From Elioraea sp. Yellowstone (lineage in GTDB: Bacteria; Pseudomonadota; Alphaproteobacteria; Acetobacterales; Acetobacteraceae), in contig NZ_VIKA01000002.1 in assembly GCF_006704265.1 (NCBI RefSeq), positions 1 through 64,000 on the forward strand: a stretch of DNA of 64,000 nucleotides. Reading direction: 5' to 3'. A program made the position numbers and the translations under genes. Below are positions 16,564-25,659 of this stretch, in pieces (position 1 is the first letter of the stretch; each line of letters opens with the position of its first letter). Below the pieces are notes generated by a model. It did not search any database. It was given only the letters and a program-made list of their open reading frames with translations, and was not told the origin of the DNA.

Positions 16564-17421
16564 TCACAACCCGCGCATGGACATTCCGCGCAGGTGCTCG
16601 CTCGTCAGCTCATCGGCGATGCGCTTCTGCTCGTCCGAGAGTGTACCGTAGAGCGACCCCATGGCCGCGGCGACCGCACGCGTCGCTTCGAGCCGTGCCG
16701 CCAGCAGTGCCGCCCGGCGCTCGAGCTGCGCCGGTGCCGCCGCGGGCTGCGCCGCCGCCTGCATCGCCTGGGCATAGGCCTGCCGGAGCCGGTCGGCGGC
16801 GGCCCGGGCGGCATCAGAGAAGGCGCTCCACTGCGGCGTCTGCGCGTCGGTGATGCGGAGTGCTGCGCGGACATAGGCGAGGTGCGCGTCGATGCGGTCG
16901 AAGTGCCGGAGGGCGTCCGCGCCCAAGGGGTCGCCCCACCGCCCCATCTGGCCCATCATGCCGGGCCCGCCCATCATCATGCCGGGCCCACCCATCATGC
17001 CGGGAGCGCCGGGAGGACCCATCCCCATGCCCCGACGGCGGCCGCCACGCCCATCCTCGTCCTCGACGTCCACGCGGATGCCGGGCCCGACGTTGATGAT
17101 GACGTTCATCGGCGCACTGCCCGCGCCGTGGCGCATCATCATCATGCGCCGGCGCTCGCCCTCGTCGGGTCCGCCCATCATGCCGGGTCCGCCCATCATG
17201 CCAGGCCCACCCATCATGCCAGGCCCGCCCATCGTTCCGGGCATCGCCTGAGGCGGCGTGGCGGGCGACGGCGCCGCCTGCGCCGTCTGCACGCTGCCCG
17301 GATGGTGCGCGCTGTGCTCCTCGTCCGTCGTTGCAGCCTGCGCCATCGCCGCGGTGCCGACCAGGGTCGCGAAGGCAATCACGGTGAGCGAAGGGCCGGC
17401 CGTCCGTATGGTGCGTGTCAT
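16564..17421 (-). CDS. Met-rich Spy/CpxP-like periplasmic protein
   Basis: A 285-residue secreted protein (signal MTRTIRTAGPSLTVIAFATL, cleavage near AMAQA). The middle has repeated MMGGPG units in two clusters and an acidic-basic linker. The C-terminal 120 residues form LTXXQ-type helices (AALRITDAQTPQWSAF and TLSDEQKRIADELTSEHL) like Spy and CpxP. Methionine clusters can bind Cu(I). ATG 17421 is chosen for the signal peptide and the upstream purine-rich AAAGGGAAAG. It follows the YVTN-propeller gene by 40 bases on the same strand, so the two are probably cotranscribed. A copper-scavenging envelope chaperone is the best guess. Confidence 0.78.
   Translation of the reverse strand: MTRTIRTAGPSLTVIAFATLVGTAAMAQAATTDEEHSAHHPGSVQTAQAAPSPATPPQAMPGTMGGPGMMGGPGMMGGPGMMGGPDEGERRRMMMMRHGAGSAPMNVIINVGPGIRVDVEDEDGRGGRRRGMGMGPPGAPGMMGGPGMMMGGPGMMGQMGRWGDPLGADALRHFDRIDAHLAYVRAALRITDAQTPQWSAFSDAARAAADRLRQAYAQAMQAAAQPAAAPAQLERRAALLAARLEATRAVAAAMGSLYGTLSDEQKRIADELTSEHLRGMSMRGL
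17173..17244. repeat. 18-bp tandem repeats encoding MMGGPG
   Basis: Four 18-base units start at 17173, 17191, 17209 and 17227; the first three are nearly identical (GCCCATCATGCCRGGYCC) and the fourth has decayed. They encode the Met-Met-Gly-Gly-Pro-Gly repeats of the Spy-like protein. A second related cluster lies at about 16951-17010. Copy number could vary between strains. Confidence 0.85.
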
Positions 17422-17461
17422 GGTCTTTCCCTTTCGTGCGAGGTGAAGTGGCCCGATTTGG

Positions 17462-18499
17462 TCAGGCCGGGATCCAGGTGATGCCGTTCGGCGCACGGCC
17501 GACCGCAAAGCGGCGCAGCACGGTTTGCGTCCCGACATCGATCTCGGCGACGGTGTCGTCGAACATGTTGGTGACGAAGGCGCGGCTGCCGTCGGCGCAC
17601 ACCACCACGCCGTGCGCGCCGCGGCCGGTCTCGATCGTGGCCGCGACACGCCCCGCCGCGACATCGATCACCGAGGCGCTGGTGCCCGGTGCGGCGCGCG
17701 TCCCCTCGTTGGCGACAAAGACGAACCGCCCGTCGGGCGTCGCGAAGACCTGCACCGGCCCCGGTCCGACGGGAATCCGCCGCACCACCTGGCGCGTCGC
17801 CGTGTCGATCTCGGCCACGGCATCCGCGCCGCGCAGCGAGACGAAGACGCGGCTGCCGTCGGGCAGGAAGCCGACCTGCACCGGCGAGGGTCCGGCCGCG
17901 ATCCGGGCGACCACCTGTGCGCGTGCGACGTCCACCACCGATACGCTGCCGTCCTTCACGTTCGCCACCCAGGCCTCGCGCCCGTCCGGACTGAGGCGCA
18001 GCCCGTGCGGGTAGCCGCCGACCGGAACCGTCGCGCGGATCCGTTCTTCGCCGAGATCGACCACCAGCAGCGCATCCGCCCCGGCGTCGGTGATGAAGGC
18101 GCGCCGCGCGGCGGCGTCGGCGACGACATGGGCGGGATGGCGCCCGGCCGGGAGCGCGGCCGTCACGCGCGGGGCGCCGCCCGGCACGGGTTCCAGCAGG
18201 ATCAGGCGGCCCGGATCGCCGGCGTGGCGGCCGCTGCGATGCCCGGCCTCGTCCGCGCCGACGGCGAGCAGCAGCCGGCCGCCCGCGGCCGCATCGACAT
18301 TGTGCGGCGCGACCGGCATGCGGACCGACGAGACGCGCCCGCTGGCCAGGTCGATCGCGCTGATGCTCGCGTCGCGCTCGTTGGCGGTGAACACCGTGCC
18401 GGTGCCCGGCGCGGCGCGGGCACCGGCGGGCAGCAGCGGCATGACGGCCGCTCCGCCGGCAAGCGCGGCGGCGAGGGTGCGGCGTGTGAGGACGGACAT
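17462..18499 (-). CDS. YVTN/YncE-like beta-propeller protein, exported
   Basis: A 345-residue protein with a signal (MSVLTRRTLAAALAGGAAVM). Several repeats of about 40-45 residues follow, with the pattern seen in SVVDVARAQVVARI and AEIDTATRQVVRRI, a seven-bladed YVTN propeller. Related proteins are periplasmic and sometimes sit in metal or surface operons; no catalytic residues can be assigned. ATG 18499 (MSVL) with GGGAG upstream is preferred to ATG 18514. A minus-oriented copy of the shared TTTGTCAT motif lies about 70 bases upstream, which links it and the Spy-like gene to the copper regulon. Confidence 0.8.
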   Translation of the reverse strand: MSVLTRRTLAAALAGGAAVMPLLPAGARAAPGTGTVFTANERDASISAIDLASGRVSSVRMPVAPHNVDAAAGGRLLLAVGADEAGHRSGRHAGDPGRLILLEPVPGGAPRVTAALPAGRHPAHVVADAAARRAFITDAGADALLVVDLGEERIRATVPVGGYPHGLRLSPDGREAWVANVKDGSVSVVDVARAQVVARIAAGPSPVQVGFLPDGSRVFVSLRGADAVAEIDTATRQVVRRIPVGPGPVQVFATPDGRFVFVANEGTRAAPGTSASVIDVAAGRVAATIETGRGAHGVVVCADGSRAFVTNMFDDTVAEIDVGTQTVLRRFAVGRAPNGITWIPA

Positions 18500-18906
18500 A
18501 GTCGGAACTCCCATTGCAAGAGACGTGGCGAGCCTTGCGTGCGGGGATGTCGTCCGGATTGCGCAATCATGACAAAGGATGACAGCACCCGCTCCAGGAA
18601 CAGGCTGACAGACCGCGAGAGTCCGTGCAGGCGCGGCTCAGCGGGCGTCTTGCGGTGACAGCGCGGCCGCACCCGGTCAGCCCGAACGTCGCGAAGACTG
18701 CCCCGCTCCCATGGTTGTGATGCCCGAGGCCGCGTGGACTCTCAGCCCGGAGAGCTGATGAGGTCATCGTGCCGGCTCATATCGACGTCGTTGGCTTGGC
18801 GCGTTGTGAGGCCGACCGATGCGAGCGGAAGTGTGCCCGGCCAGGGCAGCGGCGCTCGGTTGCGTCCACCCATGCGTTGAGCGAATCGCGGACGGATGAC
18901 GCGTGC
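18500..18906. other. Divergent intergenic region between propeller and DCC genes
   Basis: About 400 bases with no credible coding sequence. Its one notable element is the minus-strand TTTGTCAT motif (18567-18583). No RNA gene is visible. Confidence 0.5.
18567..18583 (-). promoter_or_regulatory. Shared motif copy 3, upstream of the propeller/Spy-like unit
   Basis: Read on the minus strand the sequence is GTCATCCTTTGTCATGA. It matches the consensus exactly in the right half (CTTTGTCATGA) and poorly in the left half. It lies about 70 bases from ATG 18499. Confidence 0.5.
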
Positions 18907-19371
18907 ATGACGGTGAACCCGACCCCTCACTCTCGCGATGGTTCCGAGCCTGAGGCCGTCAGCGCCACCGCCGACGGGGTGCTTCTTGTCTACGATCCGC
19001 AATGCCCGGTCTGCGATGCGTACTGCCGGCTGGTGCGGGTTCGGCCGTCGGCAGGTACGCTGCGTCTGATCGATGCGCGCGCGTCGACGGCGATCATGGA
19101 CGAGATCACGGCGGCCGGGCTCGACATCGACCAGGGCATGGTGGTCAAGGCGGGCGGGCGCCTCTACTACGGCAGCGAGGCGATCAACGTCCTTGCGCAG
19201 CGAAGTGATCGGTCGCGCATTTTCAGCAAGCTGAACTACTACGTGTTCGGATCAGGCAGGGTCGCGCGGGCGATCTATCCGACACTGCGGGCGTGCCGGA
19301 ACGTCCTCTTGAAACTGCTCGGCCGTACCCGGATCAACAACCTACGCATACCCGGAAGCGACCGCTTCTGA
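18907..19371 (+). CDS. DCC-family (DUF393) thiol-disulfide oxidoreductase-like protein
   Basis: A 154-residue protein with the family signature DPQCPVCDAYC (about 31-41, a D-x-x-C-x-x-C motif), followed by the typical SEAINVLAQRS region and a C-terminal membrane-proximal helix (YYVFGSGRVARAIYPTL). No signal peptide is seen. The reaction of this family is not established; a thioredoxin-like redox role is suggested by CxxC. It stands alone between the propeller gene and the DUF305 gene, in the same direction as the latter. Confidence 0.75.
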   Translation: MTVNPTPHSRDGSEPEAVSATADGVLLVYDPQCPVCDAYCRLVRVRPSAGTLRLIDARASTAIMDEITAAGLDIDQGMVVKAGGRLYYGSEAINVLAQRSDRSRIFSKLNYYVFGSGRVARAIYPTLRACRNVLLKLLGRTRINNLRIPGSDRF

Positions 19372-19413
19372 CGGCCGCACTGGCCGGCGGGACGGCCGGT
19401 CTGACTGATCGCT

Positions 19414-19430
19414 GCAACACTTTGTCATGA
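19414..19430 (+). promoter_or_regulatory. Shared motif copy 4, upstream of the DUF305 gene
   Basis: GCAACACTTTGTCATGA is an exact match to the consensus. It lies about 70-80 bases before the DUF305 start, the same spacing as copies 3 and 5. Confidence 0.6.
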
Positions 19431-19495
19431 ATCGCTGACGCGGCGGACACATGTCCGGGCCACCTTCCGCATACGCTGGATGGAAGGAGTCCCAC

Positions 19496-19945
19496 ATGCG
19501 CCGTTCGATCGTCGTTGTTGCCCTGCTTGCCGCCACTATTGGTGGTGGTGCCGGCTATGTCCTAGCGCAGAGTATGCCTCCCGGCCATCGCATGCCGGGC
19601 GGGCAGATGATGCAGGGGCAGATGCCCATGCAGCACGGGCAGATGCCGATGATGCAGGGCATGCAGCCGCGCGGGCCCGGTGCGGCCGCGCCGTCTTCGC
19701 AGGCGTTCGCGCAGGCCATGGACAAGATGCACCGCGACATGGCGATCGAGTACAGCGGCAACGCCGATCGCGACTTTGTCGCCGGCATGATCCCGCATCA
19801 TCAGGGTGCGATCGACATGGCACGAGTCGTCCTTGAGCACGGCACGGACGAGGAAGTGCGCAAGCTGGCGCGGGAGATCATCTCCGCGCAGGAGAACGAG
19901 ATCGCGCAGATGCGCGCGATGCTGCAGCGTCTACCAGCGCGCTGA
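19496..19945 (+). CDS. DUF305 copper-binding-type periplasmic protein
   Basis: A 149-residue protein with an N-terminal signal or anchor ([20 protein letters not shown]). A Met/His/Gln-rich segment follows ([13 protein letters not shown]), then a DUF305 domain with the diagnostic [13 protein letters not shown] and the helix [21 protein letters not shown]305 members such as CopM bind Cu(I) and Cu(II) through Met and His. AAGGAGT sits 5 bases before ATG 19496, fixing the start. It appears monocistronic, with a hairpin 44 bases downstream and motif copy 4 upstream. Confidence 0.88.
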   Translation: MRRSIVVVALLAATIGGGAGYVLAQSMPPGHRMPGGQMMQGQMPMQHGQMPMMQGMQPRGPGAAAPSSQAFAQAMDKMHRDMAIEYSGNADRDFVAGMIPHHQGAIDMARVVLEHGTDEEVRKLAREIISAQENEIAQMRAMLQRLPAR

Positions 19946-19989
19946 ACGTCCCAGCGTGTGGTCGGTGACGACTGGCTAGAGTGGCAGCA

Positions 19990-20019
19990 CGGTAGCCGGC
20001 CGTCACCGACCGGCTACCG
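19990..20019 (+). terminator. Strong hairpin after the DUF305 gene
   Basis: CGGTAGCCGG (19990-19999) and CCGGCTACCG (20010-20019) form a perfect 10-bp stem with a 10-base loop. There is no T-tract after it, so it may be a rho-independent-like terminator of a high-GC genome or an mRNA-stabilising hairpin. Confidence 0.6.
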
Positions 20020-20118
20020 AAGCCGCGCCGGCGCGACGGGAAAGATGGCGCTCGTGGGTGCCGGTCGTTGTGTGGAAGGTATGGTTATTTGCTGATGGGC
20101 AAGGAAGGCACGGAGCTG

Positions 20119-20367
20119 ATGCGCCACCCTGGAGCGCGGCCGTCGGAGCCAAAGTTCTGGTCGTCGCGGACCGACGCGGTCTTCACGATCTTCGCGGCCG
20201 TCGCCGCGACCTATCTGCTGTTCGAGCACTGGTCGCACGTTGTGCGCTGGCTTCCCCTCGGCCTGCTGGTGCTGTGCCCATTGCTGCATCTGTTCATGCA
20301 CGGCAGCCATGGCAGCCATGGCAGCCACGGGGGTCATGATCGTGCCCGTCGAGATGAACAACCGTGA
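20119..20367 (+). CDS. DUF2933 small membrane protein
   Basis: An 82-residue protein with two hydrophobic segments (TIFAAVAATYLLFEHW and WLPLGLLVLCPLLHLFMH) and a His-Gly-rich tail (HGSHGSHGSHGGHD). This is the DUF2933 pattern found in copper-resistance clusters. ATG 20119 is chosen for the AAGGAAGG upstream; ATG 20095 and TTG 20068 are alternatives. Its stop overlaps the GTG of the next gene (GTGA). It probably sits in the inner membrane and binds metal through the tail. Confidence 0.8.
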   Translation: MRHPGARPSEPKFWSSRTDAVFTIFAAVAATYLLFEHWSHVVRWLPLGLLVLCPLLHLFMHGSHGSHGSHGGHDRARRDEQP

Positions 20368-21023
20368 CCACCACAGACGGATACGGGCTGTGGCTGTTCG
20401 CGGCCGCCAACGCCGCGTTGTTCATCGCGTTCGCCTTCAGCTTCGCGCGTCCGCTGACAGGTCGGGACTGGCGCAGCTTCGGTGCCTTCTCGGCGTTCAT
20501 CGTCGCCCTGTTCGCCGAGATGTACGGGTTCCCGCTGACGATCTTCCTGCTGTCGGGCTGGCTGCAGACGCGCTGGCCCTCGGTCGACTGGTTCAGCCAT
20601 GACGCCGGTCACCTGTCGGAAATGCTGCTCGGCCTCGGCGTCGACCCCCATTTCGGGCCGTTCCACATTGCCAGCACCGTCCTGATCCTCGGCGGCTTCT
20701 GGCTGGTGGCGGCCGCCTGGCCGGTGCTGTGGCGGGCGGTGCGGACGGGAACGCTCGCGACCACCGGCCCGTATGCCCGGCTGCGGCATCCGCAGTATCT
20801 TGGCTTCATCCTGATCATGACGGGGTTCCTGCTGCAATGGCCCACCCTCGTCACGCTCGTGATGTATCCCGTTCTGGTCGTCATGTACGTGGTGCTCGCC
20901 GTCCGCGAGGACAGGGAGGCCGCAGCCCGCTTCGGTGATGCGCATACGCGGTGGCGCGCCGAGGTGCCGGGGTGGTTCCCTCGCCTGCGCCGTCCGTCGA
21001 TCCAGCACGCCACCCGGCTATAG
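20364..21023 (+). CDS. Isoprenylcysteine carboxylmethyltransferase-like membrane protein
   Basis: A 219-residue protein with about five hydrophobic helices. Near the C-terminus it has the ICMT/phospholipid methyltransferase-like motif GPYARLRHPQYLGFILIM, plus REDREAAARFG. Bacterial members are poorly characterised but often occur in metal-resistance operons next to DUF2933 and a P-type ATPase, as here. It starts with GTG 20364, which overlaps the previous stop. It may methylate a lipid or membrane substrate; the substrate is unknown. Confidence 0.8.
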   Translation: MTTTDGYGLWLFAAANAALFIAFAFSFARPLTGRDWRSFGAFSAFIVALFAEMYGFPLTIFLLSGWLQTRWPSVDWFSHDAGHLSEMLLGLGVDPHFGPFHIASTVLILGGFWLVAAAWPVLWRAVRTGTLATTGPYARLRHPQYLGFILIMTGFLLQWPTLVTLVMYPVLVVMYVVLAVREDREAAARFGDAHTRWRAEVPGWFPRLRRPSIQHATRL

Positions 21024-21095
21024 CGGCACGCGCGCCGGCCGCACCGGCCCGGCATGACGACAGGTCAACTGATCAGGCTCCGGAGAACACATCGC

Positions 21096-23234
21096 ATGTC
21101 ACCCGCTGACGATCATCACACCCATCACGGTCATCATCGCCACCACGCCGGGTCTGAGCGTCCGGCGACGGGGAATCGGGACGGCGCCACGGCGCAAATC
21201 GGCCATGCCGCCCACGGCGAGGAGGGCCACGACCACGCGGCGATGGTGGCCGACTTCCGCCGCCGCTTCTGGATCTGCCTGCCCGCCACGATCGTCGTGG
21301 TGCTGCTCTCGCACCACATCCAGTCGCTGTTCGGTGTCCCTGGCATCATCGCCTTCCCCGGCGATCGCGCGATCGAGACGATCGTCGCGAGCTTCGTCTT
21401 CTTCTACGGCGGCTGGCCGTTCCTGACCGGCCTTCAAGGTGAGGTGACGCGCGGCAAGCCCGGCATGATGACGCTGGTCAGCCTCGCCATCGTCTCGGCC
21501 TATCTCTACTCGCTCGCGGTCGTCGCGGGCCTCTCCGGCGAGGTGTTCTTCTGGGAGACCGCCACCCTCATCCTCGTCATGCTGCTCGGCCACTGGCTCG
21601 AGGCGCGCTCGGTGATGGGCGCCTCGGGTGCCCTGCAGGCGCTGGTGCGGCTGATGCCCGCGACCGCGACGCGGCTCGGCGCGGACGGGCGGCAGGAGGA
21701 GGTGCCGGTCGCGGAACTCCATGCCGGCGACCGGGTACTCGTGCGCCCGGGCGCGAAGGTGCCGGTCGACGGGCACGTGATCGAGGGCGAGTCCGCGGTG
21801 GACGAATCGATGCTCACGGGCGAGTCCCGCCCGGTGGGCAAGCGCCCCGGCGACCGCGTCGTCGGCGGTGCCGTGAACGGCGAGGGCGCGCTCACCGTCG
21901 AGATCGACCGCACCGGGGGCGAGACCTATCTGGCGCAGGTGATCGCGCTGGTCGAGCGCGCGCAGGCCAGCCGGTCGCGCACGCAGGACCTGGCGAACCG
22001 CGCCGCCGGGCTGCTCACCTGGGTCGCCATCATCGTCGGCGGCGGCACCCTCGGTGTGTGGCTCGCGCTCGGCGCGCCGCTCGCCTTCGCGCTCGAGCGC
22101 ATGGTCACCGTGATGGTGATCTCGTGTCCGCATGCACTCGGCCTCGCGGTGCCGCTGGTGGTGGCGGTCAGCACGGAGCTCACCGCGCGCAATGGCCTGT
22201 TGATCCGCGATCGCGCTGCGTTCGAGCGCGCGCGCAACCTTCAGGCGGTGGTGTTCGACAAGACCGGCACGCTGACCGAGGGCGCGTTCGGTGTCGCCGC
22301 GGTGGTGCCGCTGGTGCCCGACCGGAGCGAGGCGGAGATCCTGCGCCTGGCTGCGGGGCTCGAGAGCGCATCGGAGCACCCGATCGCCAAGGGCATCCTG
22401 CGCGGCGCGGCAGAGCGCGGTATCGATCCGCCGCGCGCGGACGGGTTCCGCAACCTGCCCGGCGAAGGTGCGCGCGCGACCGTGGACGGTCGCGAGGTCG
22501 CCGTGGTCAGCCCGGGCACACTGCGCCGCGCCGGCCGCGAGCCAGATGACCCGCGGTTGGTCGAACAGAATGCGGCGGGCCGCACGCTCGTGTTCGTGTT
22601 GGAGTCCGACCGGGTGATCGGCGCGATCGCGCTCGCCGACGTGGTGCGCGCCGAGAGCCGCGAGGCGGTGCGCCAGCTCAAGGCGCAGGGCCTGCGCGTG
22701 ATGATGCTCACCGGCGACACCCGCGCGGTCGCCGAGCAGGTCGGGCGCGAACTCGGGCTGGACGAGGTGCGCGCCGAGGTGCTGCCGCATCAGAAGGCGG
22801 AGACCGTCGCCGACATCCAGCGAAGCGGGCTCTCCGTAGCGATGGTGGGTGACGGCGTGAACGATGCACCCGCGCTCGCGCAGTCCGATCTCGGCATCGC
22901 GATCGGCGCCGGCACGGATGTGGCAGCCGAAGCGGCGGATGTGGTGCTTGTGCGCAACGACCCGCGCGACGTCGTCGCAATCATAGCGCTCGCGCGCGCG
23001 ACCTACGCCAAGATGGGCCAAAACCTAATCTGGGGTGCCGGCTACAACGTGGTGGCGATCCCGCTCGCCGCCGGCGTCGGGATGCCCTGGGGTGTGCTGC
23101 TCGGCCCCGCGCTCGGCGCGGCGCTGATGTCGCTCTCGACCGTCATCGTCGCCCTGAACGCGCGCCTGCTCGGCCGCCAGGGCGAGCATCGCCTCGCCGA
23201 GCTGCGCCGGAGCCTTGCAGCGACGCAGGACTGA
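21096..23234 (+). CDS. copB: CopB-type copper P1B ATPase (CPH motif)
   Basis: A 712-residue ATPase with a cytoplasmic histidine-rich N-terminus ([13 protein letters not shown]) instead of a CxxC domain. It has TGES, the membrane metal site CPH in [16 protein letters not shown] and [10 protein letters not shown]. The CPH motif and His-rich N-terminus mark the CopB/P1B-3 group, associated with Cu(II) or Cu(I) export. ATG 21096 follows GGAGA; ATG 21054 is an upstream alternative. It is third in the operon and ends 2 bases before the PBP2 gene, so the two are probably translated together. Confidence 0.93.
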   Translation: MSPADDHHTHHGHHRHHAGSERPATGNRDGATAQIGHAAHGEEGHDHAAMVADFRRRFWICLPATIVVVLLSHHIQSLFGVPGIIAFPGDRAIETIVASFVFFYGGWPFLTGLQGEVTRGKPGMMTLVSLAIVSAYLYSLAVVAGLSGEVFFWETATLILVMLLGHWLEARSVMGASGALQALVRLMPATATRLGADGRQEEVPVAELHAGDRVLVRPGAKVPVDGHVIEGESAVDESMLTGESRPVGKRPGDRVVGGAVNGEGALTVEIDRTGGETYLAQVIALVERAQASRSRTQDLANRAAGLLTWVAIIVGGGTLGVWLALGAPLAFALERMVTVMVISCPHALGLAVPLVVAVSTELTARNGLLIRDRAAFERARNLQAVVFDKTGTLTEGAFGVAAVVPLVPDRSEAEILRLAAGLESASEHPIAKGILRGAAERGIDPPRADGFRNLPGEGARATVDGREVAVVSPGTLRRAGREPDDPRLVEQNAAGRTLVFVLESDRVIGAIALADVVRAESREAVRQLKAQGLRVMMLTGDTRAVAEQVGRELGLDEVRAEVLPHQKAETVADIQRSGLSVAMVGDGVNDAPALAQSDLGIAIGAGTDVAAEAADVVLVRNDPRDVVAIIALARATYAKMGQNLIWGAGYNVVAIPLAAGVGMPWGVLLGPALGAALMSLSTVIVALNARLLGRQGEHRLAELRRSLAATQD

Positions 23235-23236
23235 GC

Positions 23237-25138
23237 ATGGCGGGATTCAAACGCGAGCAGAGCCGCCGCGCCGTCTTCAAACGGCGGATGCTCCTGGTCG
23301 GTGCCGGGCAGGTTGCGCTGATGGGCGCGCTTGCCGGCCGGCTTTACCAGATCCAGACGATCGAGGGTGACCGCTATGCCGCGCTGGCGGAGGAGAATCG
23401 TGTCAGCGTACGCCTGCTTCCGCCGCCGCGTGGCCGGCTGCTCGACCGCTTCGGCAAGCCGCTGGCGACCAACCGGCAGAACTGGCGCGCCCTGCTGATC
23501 GCGGAGCGGACCGACGATGTCGCCGCAACCCTGGCCAATCTCTCGCTGATCGTCCCCTTGACCGAAGTGGAGCGGGCCAGGATCGAGCGCGAGCTGCACC
23601 GCCGACGGCGCTTCGTCCCCGTGGTGGTGCGCGAGTCGCTGACCTGGGAGGAGATGGCGCGCATCGAGGTCAACGCGCCGGACCTGCCGGGCATCACGAC
23701 GGATGTCGGACAGAGCCGGGTCTATCCGGGCGGCGAGGCCTTCGCGCATGTCATCGGCTACGTCGCCGCACCGGCGCAGGCGGATCTCGACGGTGACCCG
23801 ATGCTCGAACTGCCGGGCATCCGCGTTGGTCGGTCGGGCCTCGAGCGCGAGCACGACCAGGTGCTGCGCGGACGTGCCGGAACTGCGCAGCTGGAGGTGA
23901 ACGTAGTCGGGCGTGTGATCCGGGAGCTGTCCCGCGAGGAGGGGACGCCCGGCCAGGATGTGACGACCACCCTGGATGCCGGACTGCAGCGGTTGGCAGC
24001 CGAGCGCATTGCGGACCAGACGGCGGCGGCGGTGGTGCTGGATGTGAAGAACGGCGAGGTCCTGGCGATGGCCTCGGCGCCGAGCTTCGATCCGAACCTG
24101 TTCGACGGCGGGATCTCCGCGGCGCAGTGGCGGGCCTGGACCACCGCGCATGGCGCGCCACTGATCAACAAGGCCGTTGCCGGTCTCTACTCGCCGGGGT
24201 CGACCTTCAAGATGGTGGTTGCGCTGGCCGCGCTGGAGGCGCGTGCGGTGACGCCGGGCGAGCGGATCGTCTGTTCCGGCGTGATGCAGCTTGGCAATGC
24301 GCGGTTCCACTGCTGGAAGCGCGGTGGCCACGGCCCCGTGGAGCTGCACGAAGCGATCAAGCAGTCCTGCGACGTCTACTTCTATGAGGTGGCGCGGCGC
24401 ACCGGCATCGACGCGATCGCCGCGATGGCCAACCGCTTCGGCCTCGGCGTCGCCCCGGAGATCGAGCTTGCAGGCGCCAAATCCGGCCTGATGCCGACGC
24501 GCGCCTGGAAGCAGGCGAAGGTCGGAGCGCCGTGGCAGCCGGGCGAAACACTGGTGCACGGCATCGGCCAGGGCTTCATCCAGACCACGCCGCTGCAGCT
24601 CGCGGTGATGACGGCGCGGCTGGTGAACGGCGGCCGGGCCGTCAAGCCCCATCTGACGCGCGCCATTGACGGAAGGCTGCTGCGCGGCACCCAACCCGAG
24701 GACTGGCCGCTGATCGGCATCCCCGAGGCGCATCTGCAGCTGATGCGGCAGGCCATGGCGGCGGTGGTGAACGAGCGCGGCGGCACCGCGTTCACAAGCC
24801 GACTGCCGGCGGAGGTCGGCGCGGAGATGGGCGGCAAGACTGGTACGACTCAGGTGCGCCGCATCACCCTGGCCGAGCGCGAGCGGGGGCTGCGTCGCGC
24901 CGAGGACCTTCCCTACGAGTGGCGTGACCATGCACTGTTCGTCGGCTTCGCGCCGGTCGCGCAACCGGCTTATGCCTGCGCGGTGATCGTCGAGCACGGC
25001 GGCGGCGGCTCGGCGGTCGCGGCGCCGATCGCGCGCGACATCATGGCCGAGGCCCTATCGCGCGATCCGGCGCGGCGCACGACACCGCCGGAGCCTTCGT
25101 ACCACACCGTCGCCGCGCGCCAGGAGAGCCGGCGATGA
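23237..25138 (+). CDS. mrdA: Penicillin-binding protein 2-like transpeptidase inside the copper operon
   Basis: A 633-residue class B PBP with one N-terminal membrane helix (about 17-35), the pedestal domain and the transpeptidase domain. Catalytic motifs are intact: STFK (Ser about 322), SCD in KQSCDVYFY, and KTGT (Lys about 534). Housekeeping mrdA normally sits with mreBCD and rodA, but here the gene lies 2 bases after copB and overlaps the next membrane protein. It is therefore probably an accessory paralogue. Copper is reported to inhibit L,D-transpeptidases, so a copper-induced D,D-transpeptidase could preserve cross-linking; this is inference. Confidence 0.88.
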   Translation: MAGFKREQSRRAVFKRRMLLVGAGQVALMGALAGRLYQIQTIEGDRYAALAEENRVSVRLLPPPRGRLLDRFGKPLATNRQNWRALLIAERTDDVAATLANLSLIVPLTEVERARIERELHRRRRFVPVVVRESLTWEEMARIEVNAPDLPGITTDVGQSRVYPGGEAFAHVIGYVAAPAQADLDGDPMLELPGIRVGRSGLEREHDQVLRGRAGTAQLEVNVVGRVIRELSREEGTPGQDVTTTLDAGLQRLAAERIADQTAAAVVLDVKNGEVLAMASAPSFDPNLFDGGISAAQWRAWTTAHGAPLINKAVAGLYSPGSTFKMVVALAALEARAVTPGERIVCSGVMQLGNARFHCWKRGGHGPVELHEAIKQSCDVYFYEVARRTGIDAIAAMANRFGLGVAPEIELAGAKSGLMPTRAWKQAKVGAPWQPGETLVHGIGQGFIQTTPLQLAVMTARLVNGGRAVKPHLTRAIDGRLLRGTQPEDWPLIGIPEAHLQLMRQAMAAVVNERGGTAFTSRLPAEVGAEMGGKTGTTQVRRITLAERERGLRRAEDLPYEWRDHALFVGFAPVAQPAYACAVIVEHGGGGSAVAAPIARDIMAEALSRDPARRTTPPEPSYHTVAARQESRR

Positions 25139-25635
25139 CTGGTCGCGGAGGAGGGCATGCGGGGGAAGTCCGGCACGGCTGGCTCCCGGCGTTGCGCCTC
25201 TATGTCGTGGTGCTGGCCCCGCTGATGCTGGTCTGGGAGACGGCGCAGATGCCGCTCTACACGCTCTGGCAAACCGGAACGGTCGGCGAGATCACCTATG
25301 CCATCGTGCACTGCACGCTGGGCGACGCGCTGATCGGGCTGGCGGCGCTCACATGGGCGCTGGTGCTGGTCGGATCGCCGGAGTGGCCGCGCGCCCGCTT
25401 CAGGAGTGTTGCTACGGCGACCCTGGCGATCGGCCTTGGCTACCTCGTCTACAGCGAATGGGTGAACATCGAGCTGCGCGGCAGTTGGGCATACACCGAC
25501 GCCATGCCGCGCCTGCCACCGTTCCGGACCGGCCTTGCACCCCTGCTCCAATGGCTGGCGGTTCCTCCGATCGCACTTTGGGCAGCGCGGCGAGCGTGCT
25601 TCCGGCGGGACCGGGTCGCGGAGACTGTCCGGTAA
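25135..25635 (+). CDS. Unknown four-helix membrane protein coupled to PBP2
   Basis: A 166-residue protein whose ATG overlaps the PBP2 stop (ATGA). Four hydrophobic segments are visible, near 19-37, 61-83, 96-111 and 132-152. Distinctive residues include WETAQMPLYTLW and HCTLGDALIG in the second helix region, where His and Cys are adjacent, and YSEWVN. I do not recognise a characterised family, although it resembles conserved hypotheticals seen in copper clusters. Coupling to PBP2 and CopB suggests a membrane partner or metal-linked envelope function. Confidence 0.65.
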   Translation: MTGRGGGHAGEVRHGWLPALRLYVVVLAPLMLVWETAQMPLYTLWQTGTVGEITYAIVHCTLGDALIGLAALTWALVLVGSPEWPRARFRSVATATLAIGLGYLVYSEWVNIELRGSWAYTDAMPRLPPFRTGLAPLLQWLAVPPIALWAARRACFRRDRVAETVR

Positions 25636-25659
25636 GCGGCACCGTAGCGTCCGCGCCGC

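Noticed and set aside
21099-23021. A 640-codon minus-strand frame opposite copB
   Set aside because: His/Arg-rich mirror of the P-type ATPase; no family signal.
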